Source: Chromatiales bacterium
Lineage (GTDB): Bacteria; Pseudomonadota; Gammaproteobacteria; UBA6429; Thiohalophilaceae
Assembly (NCBI GenBank): GCA_027001895.1
Contig: JALTLP010000087.1
Coordinates: 1-6,773 of the forward strand
Direction of reading: 5' to 3'
Length of the DNA stretch: 6,773 nt
Every line of letters begins with the position of its first letter. Positions within the stretch are counted from its first letter, which is position 1. A program made the position numbers and the translations under genes. The notes beneath the pieces were generated by a model. It did no database searches and was not told the origin of the DNA. It was given only the letters and a program-made list of their open reading frames with translations. Below are positions 1 to 5,756 of the stretch, piece after piece.

Positions 1-2424
1 GCTATAGCTACTGTTAAGTGCAAGCTGACCTGCATCATCATAGGTTACAGTTATGCTTGCCTGTCCACTGGCATTAAAACTTAAATCTACTCCGGTGCCA
101 GGTGAGCTGGTGGCAATTGTCGTATTGCTCGTGCCATTATTTAATACAACTTGTTTAGTACCTGTTGCTGGTGAACTGTAGGTGCTCCAGAAGTTAACTG
201 TTTTGGTTGTACTTTGAAAAGTTGGTACACAAGCCTGTGTCGTATTGTCTAAACGCACAGCGCTCACCGTTACATTAGCCGACGTTGCACAACTTGTTAA
301 ATTCGGTACATTATAAACAAAGCCAGTGTCGTAATAGGTAATATCACAACTGCTGTTACCGGCACCGGTATTGCTGCACACCACACTATTGCTAGCAGTT
401 GGGCTTGAAGAACTTACTCCTAATGTATAAGTACCTGCGGTTGTTTTACTGAGTTGGAAGGTAGTGCTTCCACCTGTAATGGTTTGTGTATCACCACCCA
501 CCCAATCGGTTGGTGTGAGGGTAACACTGACATCACTGGTATAGTTGCTACTGCAACTGGCATCGGCGCAGGCCGTGACGGTGATTGATTCAGGCTCGCA
601 GGTTAATGCTGTACCATCATGTGTTATAAGTAAGTGGTCAAAATTTGATGTAACCGTACACGTCGTTAGCGTGCCATTATCTCCACTGTAAAACGGTGTG
701 CCATCAGAGGCAACCCAGACATCATTAAAATCCTGTGTGCCTTGCCGCTTCTGTGTCCAGCTCGAACCATTGTAATACTGATAATACCCTTTCTTTCCAA
801 CAGCGTAAATTTCACCCGTAGAGCTTGAGCCGTAAATTCCTTTCAGGTCTTCAGTTGCAGTCGCAACCTGAGTACACGTCGTGCCATTGTATTTATATAC
901 AATACCATTCCCACCCGCCTTACCAGCGAGATAAATATTTCCACTGCCATCGCCCCAAAGATCCTTGAATTCTGCACCAGATACTACACAGGTAGTAAGT
1001 TCACTCCAGCTACTACTACTTTTTGTGTATCGAAACAAATTTCCTTTTTTTGTTAAACCGTAAACATAGCTTGTATTTCCCCATGCATCTTCAAAGTCGT
1101 CGTTATTGTCTGTACCTGCACTGGTTTTCTGGTTTGTCCAACTGCTGCCATTCCACGAATAAACAGAGCCCTTTTTGCCAAACACATATATTTCTGATGT
1201 GCTGTAAGCCCAGACACCCTTTAAATCTTCACCGGTTGGCGCAGTGAGTGTATTCCAGCTACCGGTGGTTTCGACAAGCACTGTACCATTTTTTCCCACA
1301 GCGACACTGTTACTACTGTCAATTGCGTAAACATCTTTAAGATCTTCACCTGGGTTACCTGTTACAGTCACTGCTGACCAACTGGTTCCATTATAAGACC
1401 ACACTTCACCGTTTTTACCAACACCAAGCACATCCGTTTTACTACTGCCCGATATGCCTTTTAAATCTTCACCGGAAGACGTTGTCGTTGTTGTACATGT
1501 ACTGCCACTTCCCCCTCCCGGAGTATAAGTGCAACTCGATGCATAGCCTTTATCAATAGCATAATAAGCATTACCTGTTGACGAAACCCATACATCATTT
1601 ATATCTTCACTACCTTCAGAGGCACTAACCCAGCTTGAGCCTGTATAAAAAACGATTTCACCATTTTTACCCACTGCATAAATTTCACCTGTAGTATCTG
1701 AGCCAAATATTCCTTTTAAATCATCAGAAGCAGTGACAACCTGTGTACAGCTACTTCCATCGTATTTATAAACCGCACCACCATCAATAGCGATATAAAT
1801 ATTGCCACTACTGTCCCCCCATAATGCGTTTGCGTCGTCACTTATCGCACTGGCGCAAGTTGTTGTTGTCGACCAACTATCGCCACTGCGGTTATAAATA
1901 TAAAGATTGCCATTTTTACCCAACGCATAAAAATTCGTTGCATTACCCCATGCTGCTTCAAGATCTTCACTGCCAGTATTAGCCGCTGCCGACAAATTTA
2001 ACCAGGTGGAACCATTATAACGAAGCACAACACCATTCTTTCCTACTGCAAAAACTTCTGATGTACTGTAGGCCCAAACTGCTTTTAAATCCTCAGTCGT
2101 TCCACTGGTTGTTCCCGACCAGCTTGATCCATTATAAATTCTAATCGTGCCTTTATCACCGACTGCATAGGCTGTTGTACTATTCAACACAAAAACATCT
2201 TCCAGGTCACGCGTAGTACCAGAGCTACTCGAAGACCAACTTGTACCATTATAAGTATATACAACTCCATTTTTGCCAACTGCAATCACATTACTATCAG
2301 ACGAACCAGAAATACTCTTAAAGTCGTTACTTGCAATACCTATCTGTGAAGTTGTACATGTTTGCGCAGCAATAGCTAGATTAGAAAAACATATCAACAT
2401 TAATACAAAAATCATTCGCTTCAT
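1..2424 (-). CDS. mshQ: MshQ-like secreted protein with two tandem 7-bladed propeller units and a DUF6701 region (3' end outside window)
   Basis: The frame is open for 808 codons to the window edge, so the C-terminus is missing. The ATG at 2424 overlaps the mshP stop (ATGA) and has GAGG 8 nt upstream. Residues 1-20 (MKRMIFVLMLICFSNLAIAA) form a Sec signal peptide. Residues 34-594 hold 14 repeats of about 39-46 residues (the last is 30) with the pattern D-[LF]-[KE]-x-[VI]-W, then [IV]-[YF]-A-V-G-K-[NK]-G, then YNGSSW. These resemble propeller blades of the VGxxGTIxxYDGxxW type. Blades 1-7 match blades 8-14 one to one, so this is a duplicated propeller with linker PGGGSGS (302-308). From residue 595 (FDHLLITHDGTALTCEP, then ACADASC, GVSSSSP, FWSTY) the sequence matches DUF6701 as found in MshQ proteins. 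Probable role: exported, pilus-associated adhesin or tip protein. MshQ identity comes from the locus and DUF6701; the propeller head is unusual. Confidence 0.85.
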   Translation of the reverse strand, partial: MKRMIFVLMLICFSNLAIAAQTCTTSQIGIASNDFKSISGSSDSNVIAVGKNGVVYTYNGTSWSSSSSGTTRDLEDVFVLNSTTAYAVGDKGTIRIYNGSSWSGTTSGTTEDLKAVWAYSTSEVFAVGKNGVVLRYNGSTWLNLSAAANTGSEDLEAAWGNATNFYALGKNGNLYIYNRSGDSWSTTTTCASAISDDANALWGDSSGNIYIAIDGGAVYKYDGSSCTQVVTASDDLKGIFGSDTTGEIYAVGKNGEIVFYTGSSWVSASEGSEDINDVWVSSTGNAYYAIDKGYASSCTYTPGGGSGSTCTTTTTSSGEDLKGISGSSKTDVLGVGKNGEVWSYNGTSWSAVTVTGNPGEDLKDVYAIDSSNSVAVGKNGTVLVETTGSWNTLTAPTGEDLKGVWAYSTSEIYVFGKKGSVYSWNGSSWTNQKTSAGTDNNDDFEDAWGNTSYVYGLTKKGNLFRYTKSSSSWSELTTCVVSGAEFKDLWGDGSGNIYLAGKAGGNGIVYKYNGTTCTQVATATEDLKGIYGSSSTGEIYAVGKKGYYQYYNGSSWTQKRQGTQDFNDVWVASDGTPFYSGDNGTLTTCTVTSNFDHLLITHDGTALTCEPESITVTACADASCSSNYTSDVSVTLTPTDWVGGDTQTITGGSTTFQLSKTTAGTYTLGVSSSSPTASNSVVCSNTGAGNSSCDITYYDTGFVYNVPNLTSCATSANVTVSAVRLDNTTQACVPTFQSTTKTVNFWSTYSSPATGTKQVVLNNGTSNTTIATSSPGTGVDLSFNASGQASITVTYDDAGQLALNSSYS
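658..1497 (-). repeat. Propeller unit 2 of MshQ (blades 8-14), duplicate of unit 1
   Basis: Residues 310-589 of MshQ. Blade starts at residues 320, 361, 400, 443, 485, 526 and 565. Blocks match unit 1 in the same order: SGSSK, DVYAIDS, VWAYSTSE, DAWGN, LWGDGSGNIYLA with TTCTQVATA, GEIYAVGKKG, DVWVAS. Cys310 and Cys589 bracket the unit, and Cys479/Cys517 repeat the inter-blade pair of unit 1. The equivalence of blade n with blade n+7 is stronger than between neighbouring blades, which shows that a whole 7-blade unit was duplicated. Divergence elsewhere shows the duplication is not recent. Confidence 0.75.
1531..2358 (-). repeat. Propeller unit 1 of MshQ (blades 1-7)
   Basis: Residues 23-298 of MshQ. 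Blade starts at residues 34, 73, 112, 154, 196, 235 and 274. Diagnostic blocks in order: SGSSD, DVFVLNS, VWAYSTSE, AAWGN, LWGDSSGNIYIA with SSCTQVVTA, GEIYAVGKNG, DVWVSS. Seven blades is a classical closed-propeller number. Cys23 just before blade 1 and Cys298 in blade 7 bracket the unit. Cys190 and Cys226 lie in adjacent blades 4 and 5. The blade boundaries are my reading of the translated repeat; the fold is inferred. Confidence 0.75.
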
Positions 2425-3029
2425 GGCTTAAACCTCAATCTTAAATGACGCAAACTGTACTCAGGTGAATTGCTGTCGGAGTATTGTCCATTTGAGTCAA
2501 TAACATAATAGGTATTACCATCTATCGAACTCGACGAAAAGCTGACGGCTACCGTTGTATTGCTTAAACCAGAGTTCGATAATGTAATAGTTTGTGTCGC
2601 CGATGGTGATGCATAAACCGCCTGATACATCCCCCATTGCAATCCCGTTTGCCCTGCAAAATAAGCTTTAACCGAAGTGATTTCCTGTGATAATGATTGT
2701 TGACCGGTTGTCACTATTTGCACGGCAGCCGTTGCTAACAATGCAAGCACTGTAATCATAAAAATGGCAGCAATAATAGAAACACCTTTTTGATAAGAAA
2801 TATTTCTTTTTGTCAATGAATTCCCGCCTGAGCGTGAATGAAGTGCACTACTATTTATAATTTCTTTAGTTATTTCTGTACATACAGAGGTAAGTTTTAC
2901 AGAATTTGATTTGTCACGCGCGTCATTGCGAGCCCTGGCGAAGCAATCTTTGTTTAATATAAAGATTGATTTAGATTGCTTCGCCAGGGCTCGCAATGAC
3001 TGATTTGATTGTTTTATCTTACGCTGCAT
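2421..3029 (-). CDS. mshP: MSHA minor pilin MshP (PilX/GspK-like) with an ~82-residue repeat-expanded leader
   Basis: A 202-residue protein from the ATG at 3029; processing is predicted at ISYQKG|VSIIAAIFMITVLALLATA, leaving about 120 mature residues. Position +5 is Ala, not Glu, as expected for the MshP/PilX/GspK class thought to cap the pilus tip. The following QIVTTGQQSLSQEI and AYFAGQTGLQWGMYQ fit MshP. The start at 3029 overlaps the mshO stop by 11 nt and has GAGG 12 nt upstream; an ATG at 3068 is also in frame but deeper in mshO. The leader carries a 79-bp palindrome (2922-3000) and a weaker REP-like palindrome (2818-2842), in frame, just as in mshO. A TTG at 2816, behind an AGGCGGGAA-like ribosome site, would give a normal 11-residue leader and is the main alternative start. 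The stop overlaps the mshQ start as ATGA. Confidence 0.82.
   Translation of the reverse strand: MQRKIKQSNQSLRALAKQSKSIFILNKDCFARARNDARDKSNSVKLTSVCTEITKEIINSSALHSRSGGNSLTKRNISYQKGVSIIAAIFMITVLALLATAAVQIVTTGQQSLSQEITSVKAYFAGQTGLQWGMYQAVYASPSATQTITLSNSGLSNTTVAVSFSSSSIDGNTYYVIDSNGQYSDSNSPEYSLRHLRLRFKP
2818..2842. repeat. Degenerate REP-like palindrome in the mshP leader
   Basis: Aligns with the mshO copy (3857-3881) at 19 of 25 positions, sharing the ATTCCCGCCT block. It encodes HSRSGGN, in the same leader position relative to the prepilin site as RVGGNP in MshO. Its AGGCGGGAA could serve as a ribosome site for the TTG at 2816. Confidence 0.5.
2872..2887 (-). repeat. Shared CTGTnnnTACAGAAAT motif, mshP copy
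   Basis: Reads CTGTATGTACAGAAAT on the minus strand and matches the mshO copy at 13 of 16 positions, at the same 41-nt distance from the 79-bp palindrome. It is evidence that the two leaders share more than the palindrome itself. Confidence 0.5.
2922..3000. repeat. 79-bp palindromic element, copy in the mshP leader
   Basis: Perfect 28-bp inverted repeat, arms 2922-2949 and 2973-3000, with a 23-nt loop: the same arm and loop lengths as the copy in mshO. The arm core is CCCTGG instead of CGTTAG, and the change is mirrored in the other arm; loop sequences differ. Read with the gene it gives SLRALAKQS and DCFARARND, in the same frame as the mshO copy. It begins 29 nt after the mshP ATG at 3029. 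Confidence 0.92.
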
Positions 3030-4101
3030 TTTGAATATGTGCCTCGTGAACAAGGTGGACTGTTTCATTGTTAACCGTAACGGTTATATCAATACGCAAT
3101 ACACTGGCACGTTGCTGTGTGCCGGCAATATAGCTAAAACTGAGTGCCGAAACATTTTCAAGTAAAAGCTGAGGAGCGATGGGTGTATCAGGAGTTGAAA
3201 AATCGGATGTTGCCCGCATCAGATCAGTACCATCTAAATAAAACAGCGTGACATTGTTCTGTACTATCTGAAAACGCCGCGAAGGTGAATGGCCGGGGAA
3301 ACTGACCGCACTGGCAAAATTAATAACAGCGATATCGTTTGCCGGTGCGCTGCCATCTATATCTTTTGTTGTAATACTACTAATTTTCTTACGTTTGCTT
3401 GAGCTGCTATAGATAGCACTATTATTCGTGTTATATACCACCACCCAGTCGTTTGCATTAGCGTTTAAACTATTCGTAGAAAGCACATCAAAACTCGTTG
3501 CTGTAGCGGGCGTAACGGGTAAGGGTGCTCGTGCACTCCCCCCTGCATAGTTACCACTATTTACCTGGTATTCGCCACCATCGGTTGATTTTAAAAAATA
3601 CACCCGATTAGCCGAGTTACTGCAGTTACTACCATTGTAAGTACATATACTGTTAGGCAGGGCATGACGTACTTCGCGCGCGATACGATCTACCGCCAGC
3701 CTGACACCACTATGAATTTTGGCGCGGCGTGCTGTGGCATCATAGCCATCAACCGTTCGGTTAATAATAAGTGCCGATAACCCACCGACTATACCCAGAA
3801 TAGTAATCGCAATAACCATTTCGATTAATGTAAAGCCTTTGCTCTGTTTATTGTATGGATTCCCGCCTACGCGGAAATGACGATTAAGTTGGCCGCTTGC
3901 GTTGGCATGGTAACTATTTTTCAAATCATTTTGTTGCTGTGCCATTTCTGTAACCACAGGACATAAACTCGCGGCAATCCTGATTTTAAAATTGTCATTG
4001 CGAGCGTTAGCGAAGCAATCTGAAAAAAACGGTATGCAGAATAAAGATTGCTTCGCTAACGCTCGCAATGACATTGTTATTTTTTTATTTTTATAATGCA
4101 T
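3019..4101 (-). CDS. mshO: MSHA minor pilin MshO with an 89-residue repeat-expanded leader
   Basis: A 360-residue prepilin. The predicted cleavage is KQSKG|FTLIEMVIAITILG at Gly89, giving a mature protein of 271 residues with Glu at +5. DATARRAKIHSGVRLAVDRIAREVRHALPNSI is split here as a long amphipathic helix typical of the MshO/GspJ-like minor pilins, followed by a Ser/Asn-rich beta domain ending HLVHEAHIQNAA. The ATG at 4101 lies 2 nt after the mshD stop, which favours it as the operon-correct start. The leader is abnormal: residues 11-36 are encoded by a 79-bp palindrome (3994-4072) and residues 74-82 overlap a second palindrome (3857-3881). No stop interrupts it. In-frame ATGs at 4074 and 3945 are possible alternative starts but neither has a good ribosome site or gives a normal leader. 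The 3' end overlaps mshP by 11 nt. Confidence 0.87.
   Translation of the reverse strand: MHYKNKKITMSLRALAKQSLFCIPFFSDCFANARNDNFKIRIAASLCPVVTEMAQQQNDLKNSYHANASGQLNRHFRVGGNPYNKQSKGFTLIEMVIAITILGIVGGLSALIINRTVDGYDATARRAKIHSGVRLAVDRIAREVRHALPNSICTYNGSNCSNSANRVYFLKSTDGGEYQVNSGNYAGGSARAPLPVTPATATSFDVLSTNSLNANANDWVVVYNTNNSAIYSSSSKRKKISSITTKDIDGSAPANDIAVINFASAVSFPGHSPSRRFQIVQNNVTLFYLDGTDLMRATSDFSTPDTPIAPQLLLENVSALSFSYIAGTQQRASVLRIDITVTVNNETVHLVHEAHIQNAA
3857..3881. repeat. REP-like palindrome (GGCGGGAAT type) in the mshO leader
   Basis: On the minus strand it reads GTCATTTCCGCG, then TAGGCGGGAATCC: an imperfect palindrome with TTCCGC facing GCGGGAA. This is the common GTCATTCCCGC...GCGGGAATCC intergenic repeat type of many proteobacteria. 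It encodes RHFRVGGNP, ending 8 codons before the mature N-terminus of MshO. Confidence 0.7.
3944..3959 (-). repeat. Shared CTGTnnnTACAGAAAT motif, mshO copy
   Basis: Reads CTGTGGTTACAGAAAT on the minus strand. The TACAGAAAT core starts 41 nt after the 79-bp palindrome ends, exactly as in the mshP leader, and it encodes the TE at leader residues 51-52 in both proteins. CTGT/ACAG is itself a small inverted repeat. Confidence 0.5.
3994..4072. repeat. 79-bp palindromic element, copy in the mshO leader
   Basis: Perfect 28-bp inverted repeat, arms 3994-4021 and 4045-4072, separated by a 23-nt loop. Arms begin GTCATTGCGAG and end CGAAGCAATCT around a core CGTTAG. Read with the gene it encodes SLRALAKQS on one arm and DCFANARND on the other, without a stop. 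It begins 29 nt after the mshO start codon. The sequence type resembles GTCATTGCGAGC...GAAGCAATC intergenic palindromes seen in several proteobacteria, and the in-frame location recalls Rickettsia palindromic elements. Confidence 0.92.
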
Positions 4102-4103
4102 AA

Positions 4104-4718
4104 TTAAAAATTCAATTTATACGTTGTAAAAGTCATGCTCGAATTAAGCGGGTCGGTAATAATAACGTCGACACGTTTTGCATCATTGGCTAATACACTT
4201 GTACTCGTACCGGGTGACACACTGTTTAATTCGCTACCGGCAAAACTAACCTGAATACAAACGGTATAGCCACTGTATTCGTTTGAAATATCAATATTGC
4301 TTTCATTAACCAGGGTGCTGCAACTACCGCTGCATGATGCGTCACCTGCGGTTGTGCCTGCACCGCAATACTCTAAATTATGGTAGTCATCCACATCATC
4401 ATACAGGCCACGGTTGGCTTCTTCGGCCTGTAAACTTGCAGTGGGTGTTACACCCGAAGTACAACGTGTATTACTGGCATACTGTACGCAACCACCATCG
4501 ACCGGTGCATTATCATCGTATTTTTTTAGCAAGATCTCTTCTAAAAAAGACTGGCCAAGTTCAATAGTGCGAATTTTTATTAATGGGTCTGCGCTGTATT
4601 TTCCTGTGTTAATAAACACGACCATAATGCCTGTAAAGGCCACCGCAATGATGGCTATAAAAATAACCATTTCAATTAAAGTAACGCCATGTGTTCTTTT
4701 ATTTTTAATAATGCGCAT
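4104..4718 (-). CDS. mshD: MSHA minor pilin MshD
   Basis: A 204-residue prepilin-like protein. The leader MRIIKNKRTHG is cleaved before VTLIEM, keeping Glu at +5 with Val at +1, then a hydrophobic helix VIFIAIIAVAFTGIMVVF. The segment IRTIELGQSFLEEILLKKYDD, followed by DGGC, matches the MshD pattern. Several cysteines (GGCVQY, NTRCTSG, EYCGAG, ASCSGSCS, YTVCIQ) suggest a disulfide-rich globular domain suited to the periplasm or cell surface. The start at 4718 is well supported by AGGTGAT 7 nt upstream; the frame is open 14 codons further up, but that would lengthen the leader with an Arg/Val-rich stretch overlapping mshC deeply. It overlaps mshC by 14 nt and ends 2 nt before mshO. Inferred role: subunit of the minor-pilin initiation/tip complex. 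Confidence 0.88.
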   Translation of the reverse strand: MRIIKNKRTHGVTLIEMVIFIAIIAVAFTGIMVVFINTGKYSADPLIKIRTIELGQSFLEEILLKKYDDNAPVDGGCVQYASNTRCTSGVTPTASLQAEEANRGLYDDVDDYHNLEYCGAGTTAGDASCSGSCSTLVNESNIDISNEYSGYTVCIQVSFAGSELNSVSPGTSTSVLANDAKRVDVIITDPLNSSMTFTTYKLNF

Positions 4719-5220
4719 AACCGGTATCACCTTCGACCGTAATCGTAAAATTACTACCAACTGTTATTGTGCTGTCTGTTGTGGGTGTGGGTTGGCCAAG
4801 ACCATTAAAAGTAATACTAACGGCTGATAAGCTACTGTTAGCCGGAACCGTTACGGAATAATCACCACTTTTATTTGGGTTGGGTAAAATAGTAGGGCCG
4901 GCCGTATCCTGAACGGTATAACTTGTTGTGGTTGTTACCAGTTGAATACCGCCACCACGTGACATGGCCACATGTTGTGCATAACGTATGGCTTCTATAA
5001 GTTCATCGGCCACTTTGCGATCTGAATAGGCCGATGCCCCAAAAAAACGGCTACCAACATTGATTGCAATAATACCAAGAATAAGAATAACAACGACAAG
5101 TTCAACCAGCGTAAAACCCTGCTGGCACTTAGTTGCAGGCAGAGAGTTTTTTGAACTGTTTTTCGCCTCGCCCGAATCGGGAAAAAAATAATTGGCTCTG
5201 CCTCCAATTAAATTTGGCAC
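4705..5220 (-). CDS. mshC: MSHA minor pilin MshC
   Basis: A 171-residue prepilin-like protein. The processing site is KCQQG|FTLVELVVVILILG, with Glu at +5; the mature part continues SRFFGASAYSDRKVADELIEAIRYAQHVAMSRG, a pattern typical of MshC/GspH-like minor pilins, which help prime pilus assembly in the inner membrane. The C-terminal half is a short beta-rich domain. The start is uncertain. The only canonical in-frame starter before the processing site is the GTG at 5220, with no convincing ribosome site. It gives a 35-residue leader, long for a prepilin. A strong GGAGG at 5201-5205 lies downstream of that GTG with no usable in-frame start behind it, and a short palindrome (5171-5181) sits in the leader. 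The 3' end overlaps mshD by 14 nt, indicating translational coupling. Family call strong, exact 5' end weak. Confidence 0.85.
   Translation of the reverse strand: MPNLIGGRANYFFPDSGEAKNSSKNSLPATKCQQGFTLVELVVVILILGIIAINVGSRFFGASAYSDRKVADELIEAIRYAQHVAMSRGGGIQLVTTTTSYTVQDTAGPTILPNPNKSGDYSVTVPANSSLSAVSITFNGLGQPTPTTDSTITVGSNFTITVEGDTGYAHY
4726..4732 (-). promoter_or_regulatory. Ribosome binding site that fixes the mshD start
   Basis: AGGTGAT, a long match to the anti-Shine-Dalgarno complement, 7 nt before the ATG at 4718. It makes this start clearly better than the upstream open frame, and gives MshD a normal 11-residue prepilin leader. Confidence 0.7.
5171..5181. repeat. Short palindrome in the mshC leader
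   Basis: CCCGATTCGGG: 5-bp arms around one base, next to a run of seven T on the minus strand (5182-5188). It falls inside the unusually long mshC leader. It may be a small REP-type insertion, but with no second copy in the window this is weak. Confidence 0.3.
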
Positions 5221-5236
5221 CTGTTCATCCGACAGG
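5220..5236 (-). promoter_or_regulatory. Small hairpin in the pilin-mshC junction
   Basis: CCTGT and ACAGG form a 5-bp stem with a 7-nt loop in the 17-nt gap after the pilin stop, and the stem touches the first base of the mshC GTG. It could lower mshC expression relative to the major pilin. No U-tract follows, so it is not a standard terminator. Confidence 0.25.
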
Positions 5237-5237
5237 A

Positions 5238-5756
5238 TTAGTTATTTACAGTCACACCACCGGTTGCTGAAGCATAAACAATCGTTTTGGTGTTATCCGC
5301 GTTGTACGTATAAGTGCAGGTGGTGCCTGCAACTGTTGCAGTGTAATCCGTAGTGGTACCCGAAGTTGCAACCGTGGGTGGATTTTGCATAACACCGTTC
5401 CAGACATTTGCACAATGTGTGGTTGTGCTTAATACATTGGTACCCGCCGTATCTGTCGGCCAGCCAGAGGTGTTCACATCGACATCATCATTACCAAAGC
5501 CGCTAATATTGTCGATTGAAGATGTACTCGAACCATTAGCCACCCATTGCGCATGCACCAGCGCAACACCTGCACCAAAACCACCGCCGGCACCGGCGAC
5601 CGCCGCAGAATGTGCTTCTGCTGATACGTTCATAAATCGTGGTAAAGCAGTTGCTGCCAGAATACCCAGAATAAGGATAACAACGACCAGCTCAACAAGT
5701 GTAAAGCCTTGATTTGAATGACTAATTTTAAGATTTCGTATATTTTGCATTTTCAT
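5238..5756 (-). CDS. mshA: MSHA-type major pilin (MshA/MshB-like)
   Basis: A 172-residue type IV prepilin, probably the main fibre subunit. Leader of 17 residues (MKMQNIRNLKISHSNQG), cleavage after Gly17; the mature N-terminus FTLVELVVVILILGILA has Glu at +5 and the typical hydrophobic assembly helix. Then ALPRFMNVSAEAHSAAVAG matches the MshA/MshB family pattern (PRF.N...AH). The C-terminal half has two cysteines, in HCANVWNG and TTCTYTYN, consistent with the disulfide-bonded D-region of type IVa pilins, and ends TGGVTVNN. The ATG at 5756 has GGAG 8 nt upstream; an ATG two codons later is an alternative. It is the first gene after the 124-bp gap and is followed 17 nt later by mshC. Many MSHA loci carry both mshB and mshA here, but only one such gene is present, so the A versus B label is a choice, not a proof. 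Confidence 0.85.
   Translation of the reverse strand: MKMQNIRNLKISHSNQGFTLVELVVVILILGILAATALPRFMNVSAEAHSAAVAGAGGGFGAGVALVHAQWVANGSSTSSIDNISGFGNDDVDVNTSGWPTDTAGTNVLSTTTHCANVWNGVMQNPPTVATSGTTTDYTATVAGTTCTYTYNADNTKTIVYASATGGVTVNN

Noticed and set aside
1023..1247. Plus-strand open frame inside mshQ
   Set aside because: Antisense to the propeller repeats, His/Cys/Leu-rich with no plausible fold or ribosome site.
643..2325. Assembly artefact creating the duplicated propeller
   Set aside because: The two 7-blade units differ at many residues and in blade 7/14 length, so the duplication is old and real rather than a misassembled copy.
3030..3068. ATG at 3068 as the mshP start
   Set aside because: It would overlap mshO by 50 nt. 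The ATG at 3029 overlaps by only 11 nt, has GAGG upstream, and gives a leader that lines up residue for residue with the MshO leader.
2922..4072. CRISPR-like array or insertion sequence
   Set aside because: There are only two copies over 1 kb apart inside genes, each a hairpin rather than a repeat-spacer unit, and no transposase or cas gene is in the window.
4995..5207. Alternative minus-strand frame from TTG 5207 behind GGAGG in mshC, possibly a frameshift into mshC across the T7 run
   Set aside because: The frame has a good ribosome site, but its protein (Arg/Leu-rich, ending RPIQIAKWPMNL) looks like a shadow, and the mshC frame is itself open upstream of the T7 run, so no frameshift is required.
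4334..5712. Plus-strand open frames opposite mshD, mshC and the pilin gene (for example 4334-4567, 4414-4827, 5353-5712)
   Set aside because: They lie antisense to well-supported pilus genes, have no recognisable domains, and their composition reflects the complementary strand of Thr/Ser/Val-rich proteins.
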